Part shown: positions 1 through 8,249 of the stretch, in pieces
Numbering within the stretch: position 1 is the stretch's first letter
Layout of the letters: every line of letters starts with the position of its first letter
Assembly: GCF_018343535.1 (NCBI RefSeq)
Contig: NZ_JAGYPF010000004.1
Coordinates: 44,043 to 108,042 of the forward strand
From: Neobacillus rhizophilus
GTDB lineage: Bacteria > Bacillota > Bacilli > Bacillales > Cytobacillaceae
Direction of reading: 5' to 3'
DNA length: 64,000 bases
Notes under the pieces: model-generated
Databases searched by the model: none
What the model saw: the letters and a program-made list of their open reading frames with translations, nothing else
What the model was told of the DNA's origin: nothing
Translations under genes and position numbers: made by a program

Positions 1-10
1 ATAGCCATTT

Positions 11-60
11 GGTGTTAGGAAATGAGCAGTCATGCTTTTCGACTGATCATTTCTAATACC
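11..60. repeat. Imperfect 20-bp inverted repeat
   Basis: Arms at 11-31 and 41-60 are complementary apart from two mismatches and one bulge (GGTGTTAG against CTAATACC at the outer ends), around a short loop. No T-run follows, so it is not an obvious terminator. It could be a hairpin in a transcript or the end of a small element. Bases 61-139 show nothing I recognise. Confidence 0.5.
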
Positions 61-139
61 GTACCAAACGAAGTGCGGTAGTAGTTTTATTTCTAAAAGT
101 CTCAAATTTTACTGTCCACTTTCTTGACAGAAGACCACT

Positions 140-234
140 AAAGGACAAAATTAGAAAGGGCGTTCACCAAAATGTCCAATAGGGCGCATCTAAAGGACAA
201 AACAAGAAGAGGCAATCGCCAAAATGTCCAATAG
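140..234. repeat. Two direct copies of a 43-bp unit
   Basis: Copies at 140-182 and 192-234 (period 52 bp) share AAAGGACAAAA at one end and CCAAAATGTCCAATAG at the other, with a variable middle. GGACA and TGTCC within each unit are complementary, so each could fold. The pair lies just beyond the 3' end of the minus-strand DUF1275 gene. Function unknown. Confidence 0.6.
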
Positions 235-241
235 AGGACTT

Positions 242-988
242 CTACCCCTTATTCAACAGAGTCCTCGGATTCGCATTCAACACCATTAACGCGCAAATCA
301 ATATCCCCGACACAAACCAAATCGCTTTTGTTCCAAAATGTTGGGTGAACAGGGTTCCCAGTAACGCCCCCACTAAAAATGAAACGATCACAACGCTAAA
401 ATCGAAAAATTGCTGGATGCCTTGGCGGTTGCGAAGTACAAAAGCGGTATAGGCTGCTTCGGCCGCCGTACGCAAATTACCAGTCACCATCGCAGAATTA
501 TAGGGCCACTTAACCAAAGTCCGAAACGACGAAATTTGAACGGAAGACACGAACGCAATCGTTATAACCACAAACGTATTCGGCACGGCCGCTGGCAGGG
601 CTCCGACAAACAAAAGGACAAGACTTTCCAAGAAAAGCACCGATCGGGCGGGATGGGGAAACTTCCTCGTAATAAACGGTTGTTTCAAGCTTTGAGCAAC
701 TACAACCCCGATTACAAACGCCAAAATAGGAGGTATATGCCTCAAACCTTGGTCCCAATTTCCTTTTGAAACCTCAACTCCCAACAATACAAGATTGCCG
801 GTTTGGGAAGTTGCAAAAACCCCATCTCTGCTCACATACGTATAAGCATCCAAGAATCCGCCGATTAATGCCAGCAAGACACCCAATCCGACGGATTCAG
901 GCGTTAAATGCGGTACTCTTTCAACTCCTCTATGTATTTGCTCCCGGACAGCATAAAGCGATACCTTCTTATTATAAGTTTTATCCAT
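242..988 (-). CDS. YoaK family (DUF1275) membrane protein
   Basis: A 248-residue polytopic membrane protein. The family signature GGFLDAYTYV followed by QTGN lies near residues 43-63, and about six hydrophobic segments follow to the C-terminus. DUF1275/YoaK proteins are small integral membrane proteins with no settled function, so none is assigned. The start at 988 (MDKTYNKK) is preferred over an upstream in-frame codon at 1030 because GGGGAGA lies about 7 bases before it, while the upstream codon has no ribosome site. The gene stands alone on the minus strand. Confidence 0.85.
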   Translation of the reverse strand: MDKTYNKKVSLYAVREQIHRGVERVPHLTPESVGLGVLLALIGGFLDAYTYVSRDGVFATSQTGNLVLLGVEVSKGNWDQGLRHIPPILAFVIGVVVAQSLKQPFITRKFPHPARSVLFLESLVLLFVGALPAAVPNTFVVITIAFVSSVQISSFRTLVKWPYNSAMVTGNLRTAAEAAYTAFVLRNRQGIQQFFDFSVVIVSFLVGALLGTLFTQHFGTKAIWFVSGILICALMVLNANPRTLLNKG

Positions 989-1152
989 GAAGACTCTCCC
1001 CAAGCACGCTTTTCCTAATAGATTAACCATTTTTTCAACATATTACATATTAAAATAAGGTGTTCAGGCTATTTTCTTGGAACAAACGCAAAATAAATGA
1101 TAAAAAGGAATTAGATAATGCTGACTGCGAAAGTCAGTTAGGGGGTTTTTTA

Positions 1153-2214
1153 GTGGAAATAGGTATTAGCACGTTTGTGGAAACTACGCCGGATGTCCAA
1201 ACCGGCGAGGTGATAAGCCATGCCCAGCGAATTAGGGAAGTGGTTGAGGAAATCGTTTTAGCAGATCAGGTTGGGCTTGATGTATTTGGTGTAGGCGAGC
1301 ATCATCGCGAGGATTATGCAGCGTCTGCACCTGCGGTGATTCTAGCGGCAGCGGCATCGCAAACAAAACGAATTCACCTAACTAGTGCTGTGACGGTTCT
1401 TTCCTCTGACGATCCAGTCAGGGTATTTCAGGATTTTTCAACACTTGACTGTATCTCGAACGGACGGGCCGAAATAATGGCTGGACGCGGTTCCTTTATT
1501 GAATCGTTTCCGTTGTTCGGATATGATTTAAGTGATTATAATGAGCTTTTTGATGAAAAACTAGAGCTTTTATTAAAGATCCGTGAATCGGAAAAAGTAA
1601 CCTGGCGAGGAGGACACCGTCCTGCTATCGACAATCGCGGTGTTTACCCAAGACCGGTTCAGGACCCGCTGCCCGTATGGATTGGGAGCGGCGGCACGAG
1701 CGAATCGGTGGTCCGCGCTGGTCTGCTGGGGCTTCCATTAGTACTGGCAATCATCGGAGGAAGCCCATTTCATTTCGCACCGCTGGTAAAACTTTATAAA
1801 CGGGCCGCTGTCCGCGCTGGTCATGACCCTGAAAAGCTTCCAGTTGCGTCTCATTCGCACGGATTCGTTGCGGAGACGACCGACGTAGCAGTGGAAAAGT
1901 TTTTCCCATCGACACAGTATGCTATGAACAAACTGGGACGGGAGCGCGGCTGGGGCCGATACGACCGTTCAAGCTTCGATGCCGCCCGCAGCTTTGAAGG
2001 GGCATTATATGTAGGCGATCCGCAAACGGTAGCCGCCAAGATTATTCAATTGCGAAAAAATGTAGGAATCACCCGTTTCATGCTGCATGTCCCTGTTGGC
2101 ACCATGCCTCATAAAGACGTGATGAAAGCGATTGAGCTTTTAGGAAAAGAAGTGGCACCAATTGTCCGTGAGGAAGTTGCTAAATGGGAAGCGTCTGGCG
2201 GAGGAAAAGAATAG
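1153..2214 (+). CDS. LLM-class flavin-dependent oxidoreductase (luciferase-like)
   Basis: A 353-residue protein of the bacterial luciferase-like monooxygenase superfamily, a TIM-barrel fold using reduced FMN. From the start EIGISTFVETTPD, the segments FGVGEHH, LTSAVTVLSS, AEIMAGRGSFIES and PLPVWIGSGGT are typical of the YhbW-like branch. The substrate cannot be read from sequence. The reading frame stays open back to a GTG at 1060, but homologues begin at the EIGIS segment, so I chose the GTG at 1153, which follows a G-rich stretch. An intrinsic terminator follows at 2228. The start is the least certain part. Confidence 0.85.
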   Translation: MEIGISTFVETTPDVQTGEVISHAQRIREVVEEIVLADQVGLDVFGVGEHHREDYAASAPAVILAAAASQTKRIHLTSAVTVLSSDDPVRVFQDFSTLDCISNGRAEIMAGRGSFIESFPLFGYDLSDYNELFDEKLELLLKIRESEKVTWRGGHRPAIDNRGVYPRPVQDPLPVWIGSGGTSESVVRAGLLGLPLVLAIIGGSPFHFAPLVKLYKRAAVRAGHDPEKLPVASHSHGFVAETTDVAVEKFFPSTQYAMNKLGRERGWGRYDRSSFDAARSFEGALYVGDPQTVAAKIIQLRKNVGITRFMLHVPVGTMPHKDVMKAIELLGKEVAPIVREEVAKWEASGGGKE

Positions 2215-2227
2215 GTCTAAATAAAAG

Positions 2228-2254
2228 AAGGCATGCTTAAGTGGCATGCCTTTT
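2228..2254 (+). terminator. Intrinsic terminator
   Basis: AAGGCATGC and GCATGCCTT form a stem directly followed by TTTT, just after the luciferase-like gene and before the convergent small gene at 2261. Confidence 0.8.
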
Positions 2255-2260
2255 GTGGTG

Positions 2261-2407
2261 TTATGATACATCTGTTAATTCAGATAAATGAACCAATTCG
2301 ATGTGATGCAAGCTTCCGACTTCTTTAATTTCGCAGTACCCAGAAGTGTACTTAAAAAGGATGACATATCTCTTGCCATTGTAAATTACAGGAGTATTGT
2401 TGTCCAT
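2261..2407 (-). CDS. Small hypothetical protein (48 aa)
   Basis: A 48-residue ORF beginning MDNNTPVIYNGKRYVILF, with GGAAGGCGGG about 6 bases before the ATG as a strong ribosome site. The sequence has a plausible mix of hydrophobic and charged residues (GKRYVILFKYTSGYCEIKEV), suggesting a small beta-rich protein. I do not recognise the family. It lies between a terminator and the next plus-strand gene and is convergent with the luciferase-like gene. A plus-strand ORF over the same bases lacks a ribosome site and is not favoured. Confidence 0.6.
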   Translation of the reverse strand: MDNNTPVIYNGKRYVILFKYTSGYCEIKEVGSLHHIELVHLSELTDVS

Positions 2408-2586
2408 TCTATTCCCGCCTTCCGAAATTCTTATTTTCATTGTACAAACCTTTCTTTATTTTTATATGAAGCTTATTTTAAAAATATGTTATAGATTTGC
2501 GAAAAAAATCGAAAAATCGTGTTGGATTTTGGCTGAAGGTAGGACAAGCTAAAATTTAATACATGAATGTTAAAGGAGTTTAAACC

Positions 2587-2811
2587 GTGAAATCATATGA
2601 GATTAACAACATGATTATCGATGATGACTTTGGCGAAGAATATGTAACGGTGGATTTTATTCATCAGGAGAAACAATATAGTATTACATTCAAAAAATCG
2701 GACCTAGAAGTGATGAACAGATGGGTGTATGAGGATGGCACGTCTCTTCCGGCAGAAATACCGGAAGAGCTGATTGAATCAATCAGAGAAGATGTAAAAA
2801 ATAGAATTTAA
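2587..2811 (+). CDS. Hypothetical acidic protein (74 aa)
   Basis: A GTG-initiated ORF with AAAGGAG at the right spacing. The 74-residue product is acidic (MIIDDDFGEEYVTVDF, then IPEELIESIREDVKN), without membrane segment or signal peptide. Family not recognised. Its last 4 bases overlap the end of the convergent RMD1/YagE gene, so no terminator separates the two. Confidence 0.65.
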   Translation: MKSYEINNMIIDDDFGEEYVTVDFIHQEKQYSITFKKSDLEVMNRWVYEDGTSLPAEIPEELIESIREDVKNRI

Positions 2812-3644
2812 GGAATCCACCCGATAATTTGCAGTATGGTCAGGACAATTTCAAATAGGATGAGAATAACGATAATCCATTCCACGAACAGGCCTCGGAT
2901 GGAGTGGCTGATGGTCGAGAAACCATCCATGATATTGTATAAGATGTCCGTTTTGCTTTTTAAGATTTTATAGCGGTCATTTAGTTCGAAAAATTCGATC
3001 ATCCTATCATAAAAATCACTGGCCGTACTGCTGGTCCATGTGATGTCCGGCTTATCCAGAATCATGATATAGGCTAGGGTATTATACTCGTGCCGTACAA
3101 TTTTCGCTGTTGTCCGGGCGAGTTCCTTGTTGCCGATTCTCAAGTTTCCTTTTTCAAGCCGGTCAATCATGTTTTCAAGCTTATCATGAATCTTTCCGAG
3201 TTGTTCTTCTGTTTTTTCGAGGGCCACTGATTTAGCCAGAACCGTGGAAATTAGCTCAGGATAGAAATCCTCAATTGCCGGGACTACCACGTATTCGTCA
3301 GCCAGTTCGAGGTTCTCGTTTTCTCCGATGTGCAGGCTGTAATCGTCTGTGTAATTGCCGGCAATGTTAAGGTCGACATCCGGCTCGAAGGAGCGAATAA
3401 AACGAAATACAATGTGGAAATCTTCTTCGTTTGTATGATTGATAAAGACGATACTGCCAAAGGAAAAGATCAATACCATTTGCATGTCGGAGACCTCTTG
3501 CATGAGGATTGACCGTAAAACATCTCTCTTCAGAACTAAAGGCTCCTCCCAGGTGAATTTTTTCGGTATTCCGCAATGAATGGCAATTTTGTTTAAATCA
3601 ATTTCATTTGTGATGGCGAATGCTTTAAAGGTTATGGCCTCCAT
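2808..3644 (-). CDS. RMD1/YagE family protein (DUF155)
   Basis: A 278-residue protein. The N-terminal region (EAITFKAFAITNEIDLNKIA) and the central GSIVFIN segment fit the RMD1/YagE (DUF155) family, whose members end in a membrane anchor. Here the C-terminus carries one hydrophobic helix (VEWIIVILILFEIVLTILQI), preceded by a helical region near residues 150-240. Fungal RMD1 relatives affect meiotic division or mitochondrial translation; the bacterial role is unknown. ATG at 3644 is chosen because AAAGGTGG sits 6-7 bases upstream and covers the alternative GTG at 3653. Confidence 0.8.
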   Translation of the reverse strand: MEAITFKAFAITNEIDLNKIAIHCGIPKKFTWEEPLVLKRDVLRSILMQEVSDMQMVLIFSFGSIVFINHTNEEDFHIVFRFIRSFEPDVDLNIAGNYTDDYSLHIGENENLELADEYVVVPAIEDFYPELISTVLAKSVALEKTEEQLGKIHDKLENMIDRLEKGNLRIGNKELARTTAKIVRHEYNTLAYIMILDKPDITWTSSTASDFYDRMIEFFELNDRYKILKSKTDILYNIMDGFSTISHSIRGLFVEWIIVILILFEIVLTILQIIGWIP

Positions 3645-3743
3645 TGTTACCACCTTTGAGTAAATTTTCTAAGCTTATTAAAGTGTATTCGTTATGTAGC
3701 AACGAATTCCCTGCATTATTTTTGAAAAAGAACCCCATCGGAT

Positions 3744-4820
3744 TTAAATCATAAATTCGGTTCCTTTGATATATTGTGCCAAACCTGATTGAATTTGACT
3801 AAAGGATTTTTCCAACAAATGATAAAAAACATAATAGCTTTTTCGCTCGGAAGCGATTAGTCCAACATCTTTTAGTAGTTTTATATGTTTAGAAACGGCA
3901 CCCTCAGTCATTCCCATCAGTCCGGCCAGTTCTCTGGTCGACCGTGGCTTTTGGGATAAATATTTGACAATTTGAAGCCGGCTTAAGTCGCCTAATGCGT
4001 TGAACAACTTTAGTAAATCCTCTGGAGGCATGGGACGAGCAGCCTCCTGCTGATTTTCCATGATAGAGTAGTTAATCCCCACTGGTGTATGGGTACTGAC
4101 AAATAGATGCGGCCAGGCGAAGTAGGAAGGAGCTAACAGTAAGACATCGTCTTTCTCAAAGCAAATCTCCCGTTTTGAAATTCTTCTGATAACGGCTTTC
4201 TTTTGATTAGGATGAATATCAATCTCCGGCGAAAGGCTTCCCAATAGCTGTAGGGGCCCATCCTTCATAAGCTTTCTGCCGCGGGAAGCAATATCCTTTA
4301 GAAAAAGTTCCTCTATTCTACTCCAGTCATCTTTCAAGCATGATTTCCAAAAATCCTCCAGAAACGTCAAAAATCTTTGTTTCACCTGTTCCGGTTTTTC
4401 CAACAATGCCAAGATAATTTCCTTTGATTCCGGGTAACGACTGCAAGCTAATTGGACAAATTCCTGTTGTTGATTCGTTTTTTTGGGGCCTAAGATGGTT
4501 TCTGCAACAGTTTGGAAAAATGCATCAGAAGAGCCGCAACTTAGTTTATTCAAATCCTCCCCAAAATCGCTGATTGTAGAATTCTCTTGTAGTCCCCAGA
4601 AAGTAACAATGGGCCGTTTATAAAAAATACTGAATGCATCAATTTCTTGTTTTAAAGCGGGGTTCACTTTCTTCCTGGCATTTATGACCCATGGGATATG
4701 GAGCGGGTGGTGCTTGCAATCGATCAACACGTGAAGGGCGATTAGAGTTTCGTGTGCGGCTGAGTACCCAAAAGATATTTGTTCAGATGATAGGTTTGTA
4801 ACTTCTAAGGAAAAAGACAT
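3744..4820 (-). CDS. ArsR-family regulator with long N-terminal domain (DUF5937-like)
   Basis: A 358-residue regulator. Residues about 260-345 form an ArsR-type winged helix (ALGDLSRLQIVKYLSQKP, then MTEGAVSKHIKLLKDVGLI). The first 240 residues resemble the DUF5937-type region seen in Gram-positive ArsR-like regulators and may sense a ligand. No CxC metal site stands out in the recognition helix. GGGGGAT precedes the ATG at 4820. The next gene, an MBL hydrolase, is divergent across about 100 bases and could be its target. Target and ligand are unknown. Confidence 0.8.
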   Translation of the reverse strand: MSFSLEVTNLSSEQISFGYSAAHETLIALHVLIDCKHHPLHIPWVINARKKVNPALKQEIDAFSIFYKRPIVTFWGLQENSTISDFGEDLNKLSCGSSDAFFQTVAETILGPKKTNQQQEFVQLACSRYPESKEIILALLEKPEQVKQRFLTFLEDFWKSCLKDDWSRIEELFLKDIASRGRKLMKDGPLQLLGSLSPEIDIHPNQKKAVIRRISKREICFEKDDVLLLAPSYFAWPHLFVSTHTPVGINYSIMENQQEAARPMPPEDLLKLFNALGDLSRLQIVKYLSQKPRSTRELAGLMGMTEGAVSKHIKLLKDVGLIASERKSYYVFYHLLEKSFSQIQSGLAQYIKGTEFMI

Positions 4821-4925
4821 CGTGATCCCCCAACTGATTTACTCTTTGCTCAATAAGTAGTCCGGCTAAAGGCCGTCGTCATATAATTCCATTATAATAC
4901 AGTCGGTAAAAAGGAGAGGAACTAG

Positions 4926-5738
4926 ATGAACGGAGAATTTTACAGCAAGCATTTCGATCTGGAAAAAGTGGGGGAAGGGGTTTATGCCGCGATTGCAAAG
5001 GAAGGTGGCGGTGCGGTTGGAAACGCCGGCTTCGTAGATTTGGGGGATCAGACGATTGTGTTTGATACATTTAATACGCCGCAGGCAGCCGAAGATTTGA
5101 AAAGGGCAGCGGAAAGGGAAACCGCCCGTCCGGTTACATGGGTGGTGAATAGCCATTTTCATGGGGACCATATTCGCGGCAATCAGGTGTTTAAGGAAAG
5201 TACGATTATTTCTAGTCAAATCACGTATGAGAAAATGCGGGACATTCATCCGGCGCGAATTGAGCAACAGAAAAGGGGCATCTCGGAACTTACTCAATAT
5301 ATTCAAACTTTAAAAGAACAATTGGATCGGAATCATGATCACGAGTTGGCGAACAAAATCAGTTTTTTAATGGAAGTGGAAGCCTCCTTGCCTTCGCTTG
5401 AGTTAACACTACCCCAGCAAAGGCTTAATGACTTTATGGTTTTTATCGGAACCAAAAGAAGCGCAAAACTATTTACCCTAGGCGGCGGACATTCCTACTG
5501 CGATGCCATGCTCTTGATTCCGGAAGAAAAGGTCTTATTTATGGGAGACTTATTATTTGTCCAAACCCCGCCAACATACTTTGAAGAATCAAACTCTCAG
5601 CAATGGATGGAAATTCTAGAAATTGTAGAAAACCTTGATTTTACTATAGCCGTACCAGGCCACGGCCCAGTTGGAACAAAGAACGATGTAAGAAGCATGA
5701 AAACGATGCACGGGGACGGTTCTCGTGTTTCAAAATGA
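4926..5738 (+). CDS. MBL-fold metallo-hydrolase
   Basis: A 270-residue metallo-beta-lactamase-fold protein. The metal-binding motif HFHGDH lies near residue 76, GGGHSYCDAMLL near 182, GDLLF near 202 and the closing PGHGP near 240. These are the usual zinc ligands of the fold. Quinoprotein relay, SoxH-like and lactamase-like enzymes share this pattern, so the substrate is open. AGGAGAGGA precedes the ATG at good spacing. It is divergent from the ArsR-type regulator at 4820. Confidence 0.85.
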   Translation: MNGEFYSKHFDLEKVGEGVYAAIAKEGGGAVGNAGFVDLGDQTIVFDTFNTPQAAEDLKRAAERETARPVTWVVNSHFHGDHIRGNQVFKESTIISSQITYEKMRDIHPARIEQQKRGISELTQYIQTLKEQLDRNHDHELANKISFLMEVEASLPSLELTLPQQRLNDFMVFIGTKRSAKLFTLGGGHSYCDAMLLIPEEKVLFMGDLLFVQTPPTYFEESNSQQWMEILEIVENLDFTIAVPGHGPVGTKNDVRSMKTMHGDGSRVSK

Positions 5739-5871
5739 ACGATTCAACTTCTTCAAATATCATGAGGTACCTACAAGCTTCTGAATGGTTATAGAGCGGC
5801 AGTATTCCTTCATAAAATAATAATGGCGTTTGAGAATAAAATGTTTAGTATTTTTTAAGGGGGAGCTCAAC

Positions 5872-6668
5872 ATGAATAACACCTTTGCCAAGACTGCCAG
5901 CTTTGAGCATGCTTTCTGGCTGCAAATACTTGGAGACCATTCGCGGTTTATTTACGAGGCACTGGCACCCGTTCAAAAAGAGGAGATTGAAAAAGCAGTC
6001 AATTTCATTGGGATATTCGATAGTCTTTTGAATCAAGTAAAAACAACTGATCCAAAGCAAATGGCAGCCCAAGCAGAACCAGAGGTAATGAGACTTCGGG
6101 AATTTAAATTAGACATGTTACGTAAACACCTGATTGGAAAAATCAAAATCCACCTTTCCCCAACCTTCCTCAACCATATGGTCAACGAATTAGAGGAATA
6201 TGTACGGATTTTAAAGCACTTGAAAGCAGGGCAGGTCCCGCCTGTCTACCATGAAGTGCATCATCATCTTGTTTGGTTATTGGATGCTGCCGGCCATTCG
6301 GATGCTATATCCTCTAATTTGGATGGTGTGGAAAAAAATTAAGAGAGAAAAGTGATACATTTACGAAGCATTTTGAGGCGTTTTATTTAAAGGCAGTCGA
6401 GATGGCAGGTTACTTAAGGACCAATCTGGCGGCTTTTCCGGCTTTGGCAAAATTTAATGCGGACGCAACCTTGGAAATCAAGCTTTTTCAAAACTTTTTA
6501 AAAGAAATAGAGGAGCTGGAGTTAAGCAATCAGGCATTGGGAACATTTGCCCCGTTAATGGCGGACCATATGTGGCGGGAGGAATGCTATTATCTTACCA
6601 AACTGGCGGAAGCAGCCAATCTGGAAATGCCGAATTGTGACCCCACGAAGCCGAGGCTTCAGGATTAA
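5872..6668 (+). pseudogene. DUF2935 protein gene broken by a frameshift at an A7 run
   Basis: The first part (5872-6342, MNNTFAKTASFEHAFWL) is the N-terminal half of a DUF2935 helical-bundle protein with His/Glu-rich helices (HEVHHHLVWLL). The second half continues in the -1 frame to 6668 (HFEAFYLKAVEMAGYL to HMWREECYYLTKLA). The frames meet at AAAAAAA (6332-6338): zero-frame codons GAA AAA AAT TAA stop at 6342, while the -1 frame reads TTA AGA GAG onward without a gap. One extra A would restore a protein of about 265 residues, a plausible family length. AAGGGGGAG precedes the ATG. It may be a true mutation, a homopolymer read error, or slippage, since A AAA AAT fits a slippery heptamer. Confidence 0.75.
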
Positions 6669-6721
6669 ATTTATGCGTGACAGCCTACCATAATTATGTT
6701 ACTATAAGAAAAAATAAATCT

Positions 6722-6835
6722 CCTTTAATATGGTCCAGAGAGGCCAAAAAGGGTTGTACGGAAACACTCATATATCTTTTTGTGTATATGAAACCCTTTT
6801 GTCTCTTTACCGACGGAAGGGTTTTTATTTTTGCA
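6722..6835 (+). promoter_or_regulatory. PyrR-type transcription attenuator leader
   Basis: The core GGTCCAGAGAGGCC at 6732-6745 matches the PyrR-binding loop consensus (ARUCCNGNGAGGYU) with a compensated closing pair, and flanking CCTTT/AAAGG form the lower stem. AAAAAGGGTT (6746-6755) can pair with AACCCTTTT (6792-6800) as antiterminator. AAACCCTT (6791-6798) with AAGGGTTT (6817-6824) plus a T-run forms the terminator. This three-way arrangement is the classic Bacillus pyr attenuator, in which PyrR with UMP favours termination. That PyrR acts here is inferred from the motif. Confidence 0.8.
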
Positions 6836-6842
6836 AAAGTAT

Positions 6843-6876
6843 CTTTTAATCAGGGTCCAGAGAGGCTCGAAAGGAG
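6843..6876 (+). promoter_or_regulatory. Second PyrR-like binding hairpin overlapping the ribosome site
   Basis: GGGTCCAGAGAGGCT (6853-6867) repeats the PyrR loop. The lower stem would pair CTTTT (6843-6847) with GAAAG, which includes part of the AAGGAG ribosome site of the MFS gene at 6887. If PyrR holds this hairpin, initiation would be blocked. This suggests translational control on top of attenuation. Confidence 0.6.
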
Positions 6877-6886
6877 AATGACAGCA

Positions 6887-8110
6887 ATGAATTATCAGAA
6901 AAAAACAGTAGTTGCATCAGTTGCAGGTTTAACGTTAGAAGGAATGGACATCATGTTTATTTCCTTCGCCATGTCCATGATTATTGCCCATTTTCATATT
7001 GATATGGCAACTGGCGGACTTATTTCTTCAATTACCAATTTGGGAATGCTTGTTGGGGGAACGATTTTTGGTATATTAGCAGATAAGTTTGGCCGAGTAA
7101 AAGTTTTCACCTATACGATTATTTTGTTTGCCATCGGAACAGCGTTAACTGGTTTGGCCACAAATATTGAACAAGTATATATCTTTCGTTTTATCGCAGG
7201 CCTAGGTGCAGGCGGAGAGTATGGAATTGGTATGGCGCTAGTTGCAGAAGCATGGCCAAAGAACAAGCAGGGGCGCGCTTCCTCCTATGTAAGCGTCGGT
7301 GCCCAATACGGTGTTATCCTTGCCGCGCTGCTAAGTGCCCTCATTCTCCCAACTTGGGGATGGAGAGGATTGTTCTTCGTCGGAATTATCCCAGTAATCT
7401 TTGCCTTTATGGTTCGTAAAAACTTGGACGAATCGCCGGAATGGGTGGCCGCCAAACAAGAGAAGAAGTTGGTTAAAAAACAAGGGAATTTAAAGCAATT
7501 GTTTGCGACTCGCAGAACGTCCTTTATTACAGTAGCTTTGGCTATCATGGCAACCGTGCAAATTGCCGGCTATAATGGCTTAATGATTTGGCTGCCATCA
7601 ATGCTTCAAAAATCACAAGGTTTGTCGGTATCAGGTTCCGCACTTTGGACGATCAGCACGGCGGTTGGAATGATTGTCGGGATGTTAACATTTGGACAAT
7701 TTATCGATCGCTTCGGAATGAAACGAACATACGGAATCTTCTTATTAGCTTCAGCAGTAGCAGTATTTTTATACTCGTACGCATCAGGAAGTGCCGGTGT
7801 CTTAATCGGCGGTGCCATCGTCGGATTTTTCGCAAATGGAATGTTTGCCGGCTATGGTGCTTTGATTAGCCACTACTATCCTGTAGAAGTGCGCAGTACC
7901 GCCACTAACACGATTTTCAACTTTGGCCGGGCGCTTGGCGGATTATCACCGATTTTAGTAGGATTTATCCTGCAACATGCGAACGTAACAGTTGCCATGG
8001 GCTACCTCGCAGTGCTTTACTGTGTATCCTTTATTGCGATGCTCAGCTTGAAAAAGGGAAAGGCGGAGCAAACACAAGAACGCTTCGTTTCTACTGCAAA
8101 GGCAGTGTAA
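6887..8110 (+). CDS. MFS transporter (AAHS/sugar-acid type), likely PyrR-regulated
   Basis: A 407-residue 12-helix major facilitator. The loop 2-3 motif GILADKFGRVK (near residue 67), RFIAGLGAGGEYGIG (near 105) and DESPEW after helix 6 are typical of the aromatic-acid/metabolite:proton symporter group. The frame is open back to 6677, but that stretch contains the attenuator, so the start is the ATG at 6887 with AAGGAG 10 bases before it (ATG at 6878 is too close). The two PyrR-like elements upstream point to a pyrimidine-related substrate such as orotate, dihydroorotate or a nucleobase; this is inference. Typical MFS features alone would not have suggested pyrimidines. Confidence 0.85.
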   Translation: MNYQKKTVVASVAGLTLEGMDIMFISFAMSMIIAHFHIDMATGGLISSITNLGMLVGGTIFGILADKFGRVKVFTYTIILFAIGTALTGLATNIEQVYIFRFIAGLGAGGEYGIGMALVAEAWPKNKQGRASSYVSVGAQYGVILAALLSALILPTWGWRGLFFVGIIPVIFAFMVRKNLDESPEWVAAKQEKKLVKKQGNLKQLFATRRTSFITVALAIMATVQIAGYNGLMIWLPSMLQKSQGLSVSGSALWTISTAVGMIVGMLTFGQFIDRFGMKRTYGIFLLASAVAVFLYSYASGSAGVLIGGAIVGFFANGMFAGYGALISHYYPVEVRSTATNTIFNFGRALGGLSPILVGFILQHANVTVAMGYLAVLYCVSFIAMLSLKKGKAEQTQERFVSTAKAV

Positions 8111-8117
8111 CTTTTAT

Positions 8118-8163
8118 AAAAAGCCGTTACCGGTGGGTTTTGGGCCCCGGTAATGGCTTTTTT
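8118..8163 (+). terminator. Intrinsic terminator
   Basis: AAAAGCCGTTACCGG pairs with CCGGTAATGGCTTTT, followed by a T-run, directly after the MFS gene. Confidence 0.85.
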
Positions 8164-8249
8164 AGTGTGTAAATAGAGAAATTTTTAAAAAAGGAATGGT
8201 ACAATGGTAATATAATAGTACTATTGAACAACTGGAGGACAAAATAAGA

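Noticed and set aside
410..990. Plus-strand ORFs opposite the DUF1275 gene
   Set aside because: Low-complexity shadows of the minus-strand gene without ribosome sites.
2288..2494. Plus-strand 68-codon ORF
   Set aside because: No ribosome site, and the opposite strand carries a better supported small gene at 2261-2407.
6677..6886. Upstream extension of the MFS reading frame
   Set aside because: The stretch contains the PyrR attenuator and terminator; the true start with a spaced ribosome site is at 6887.
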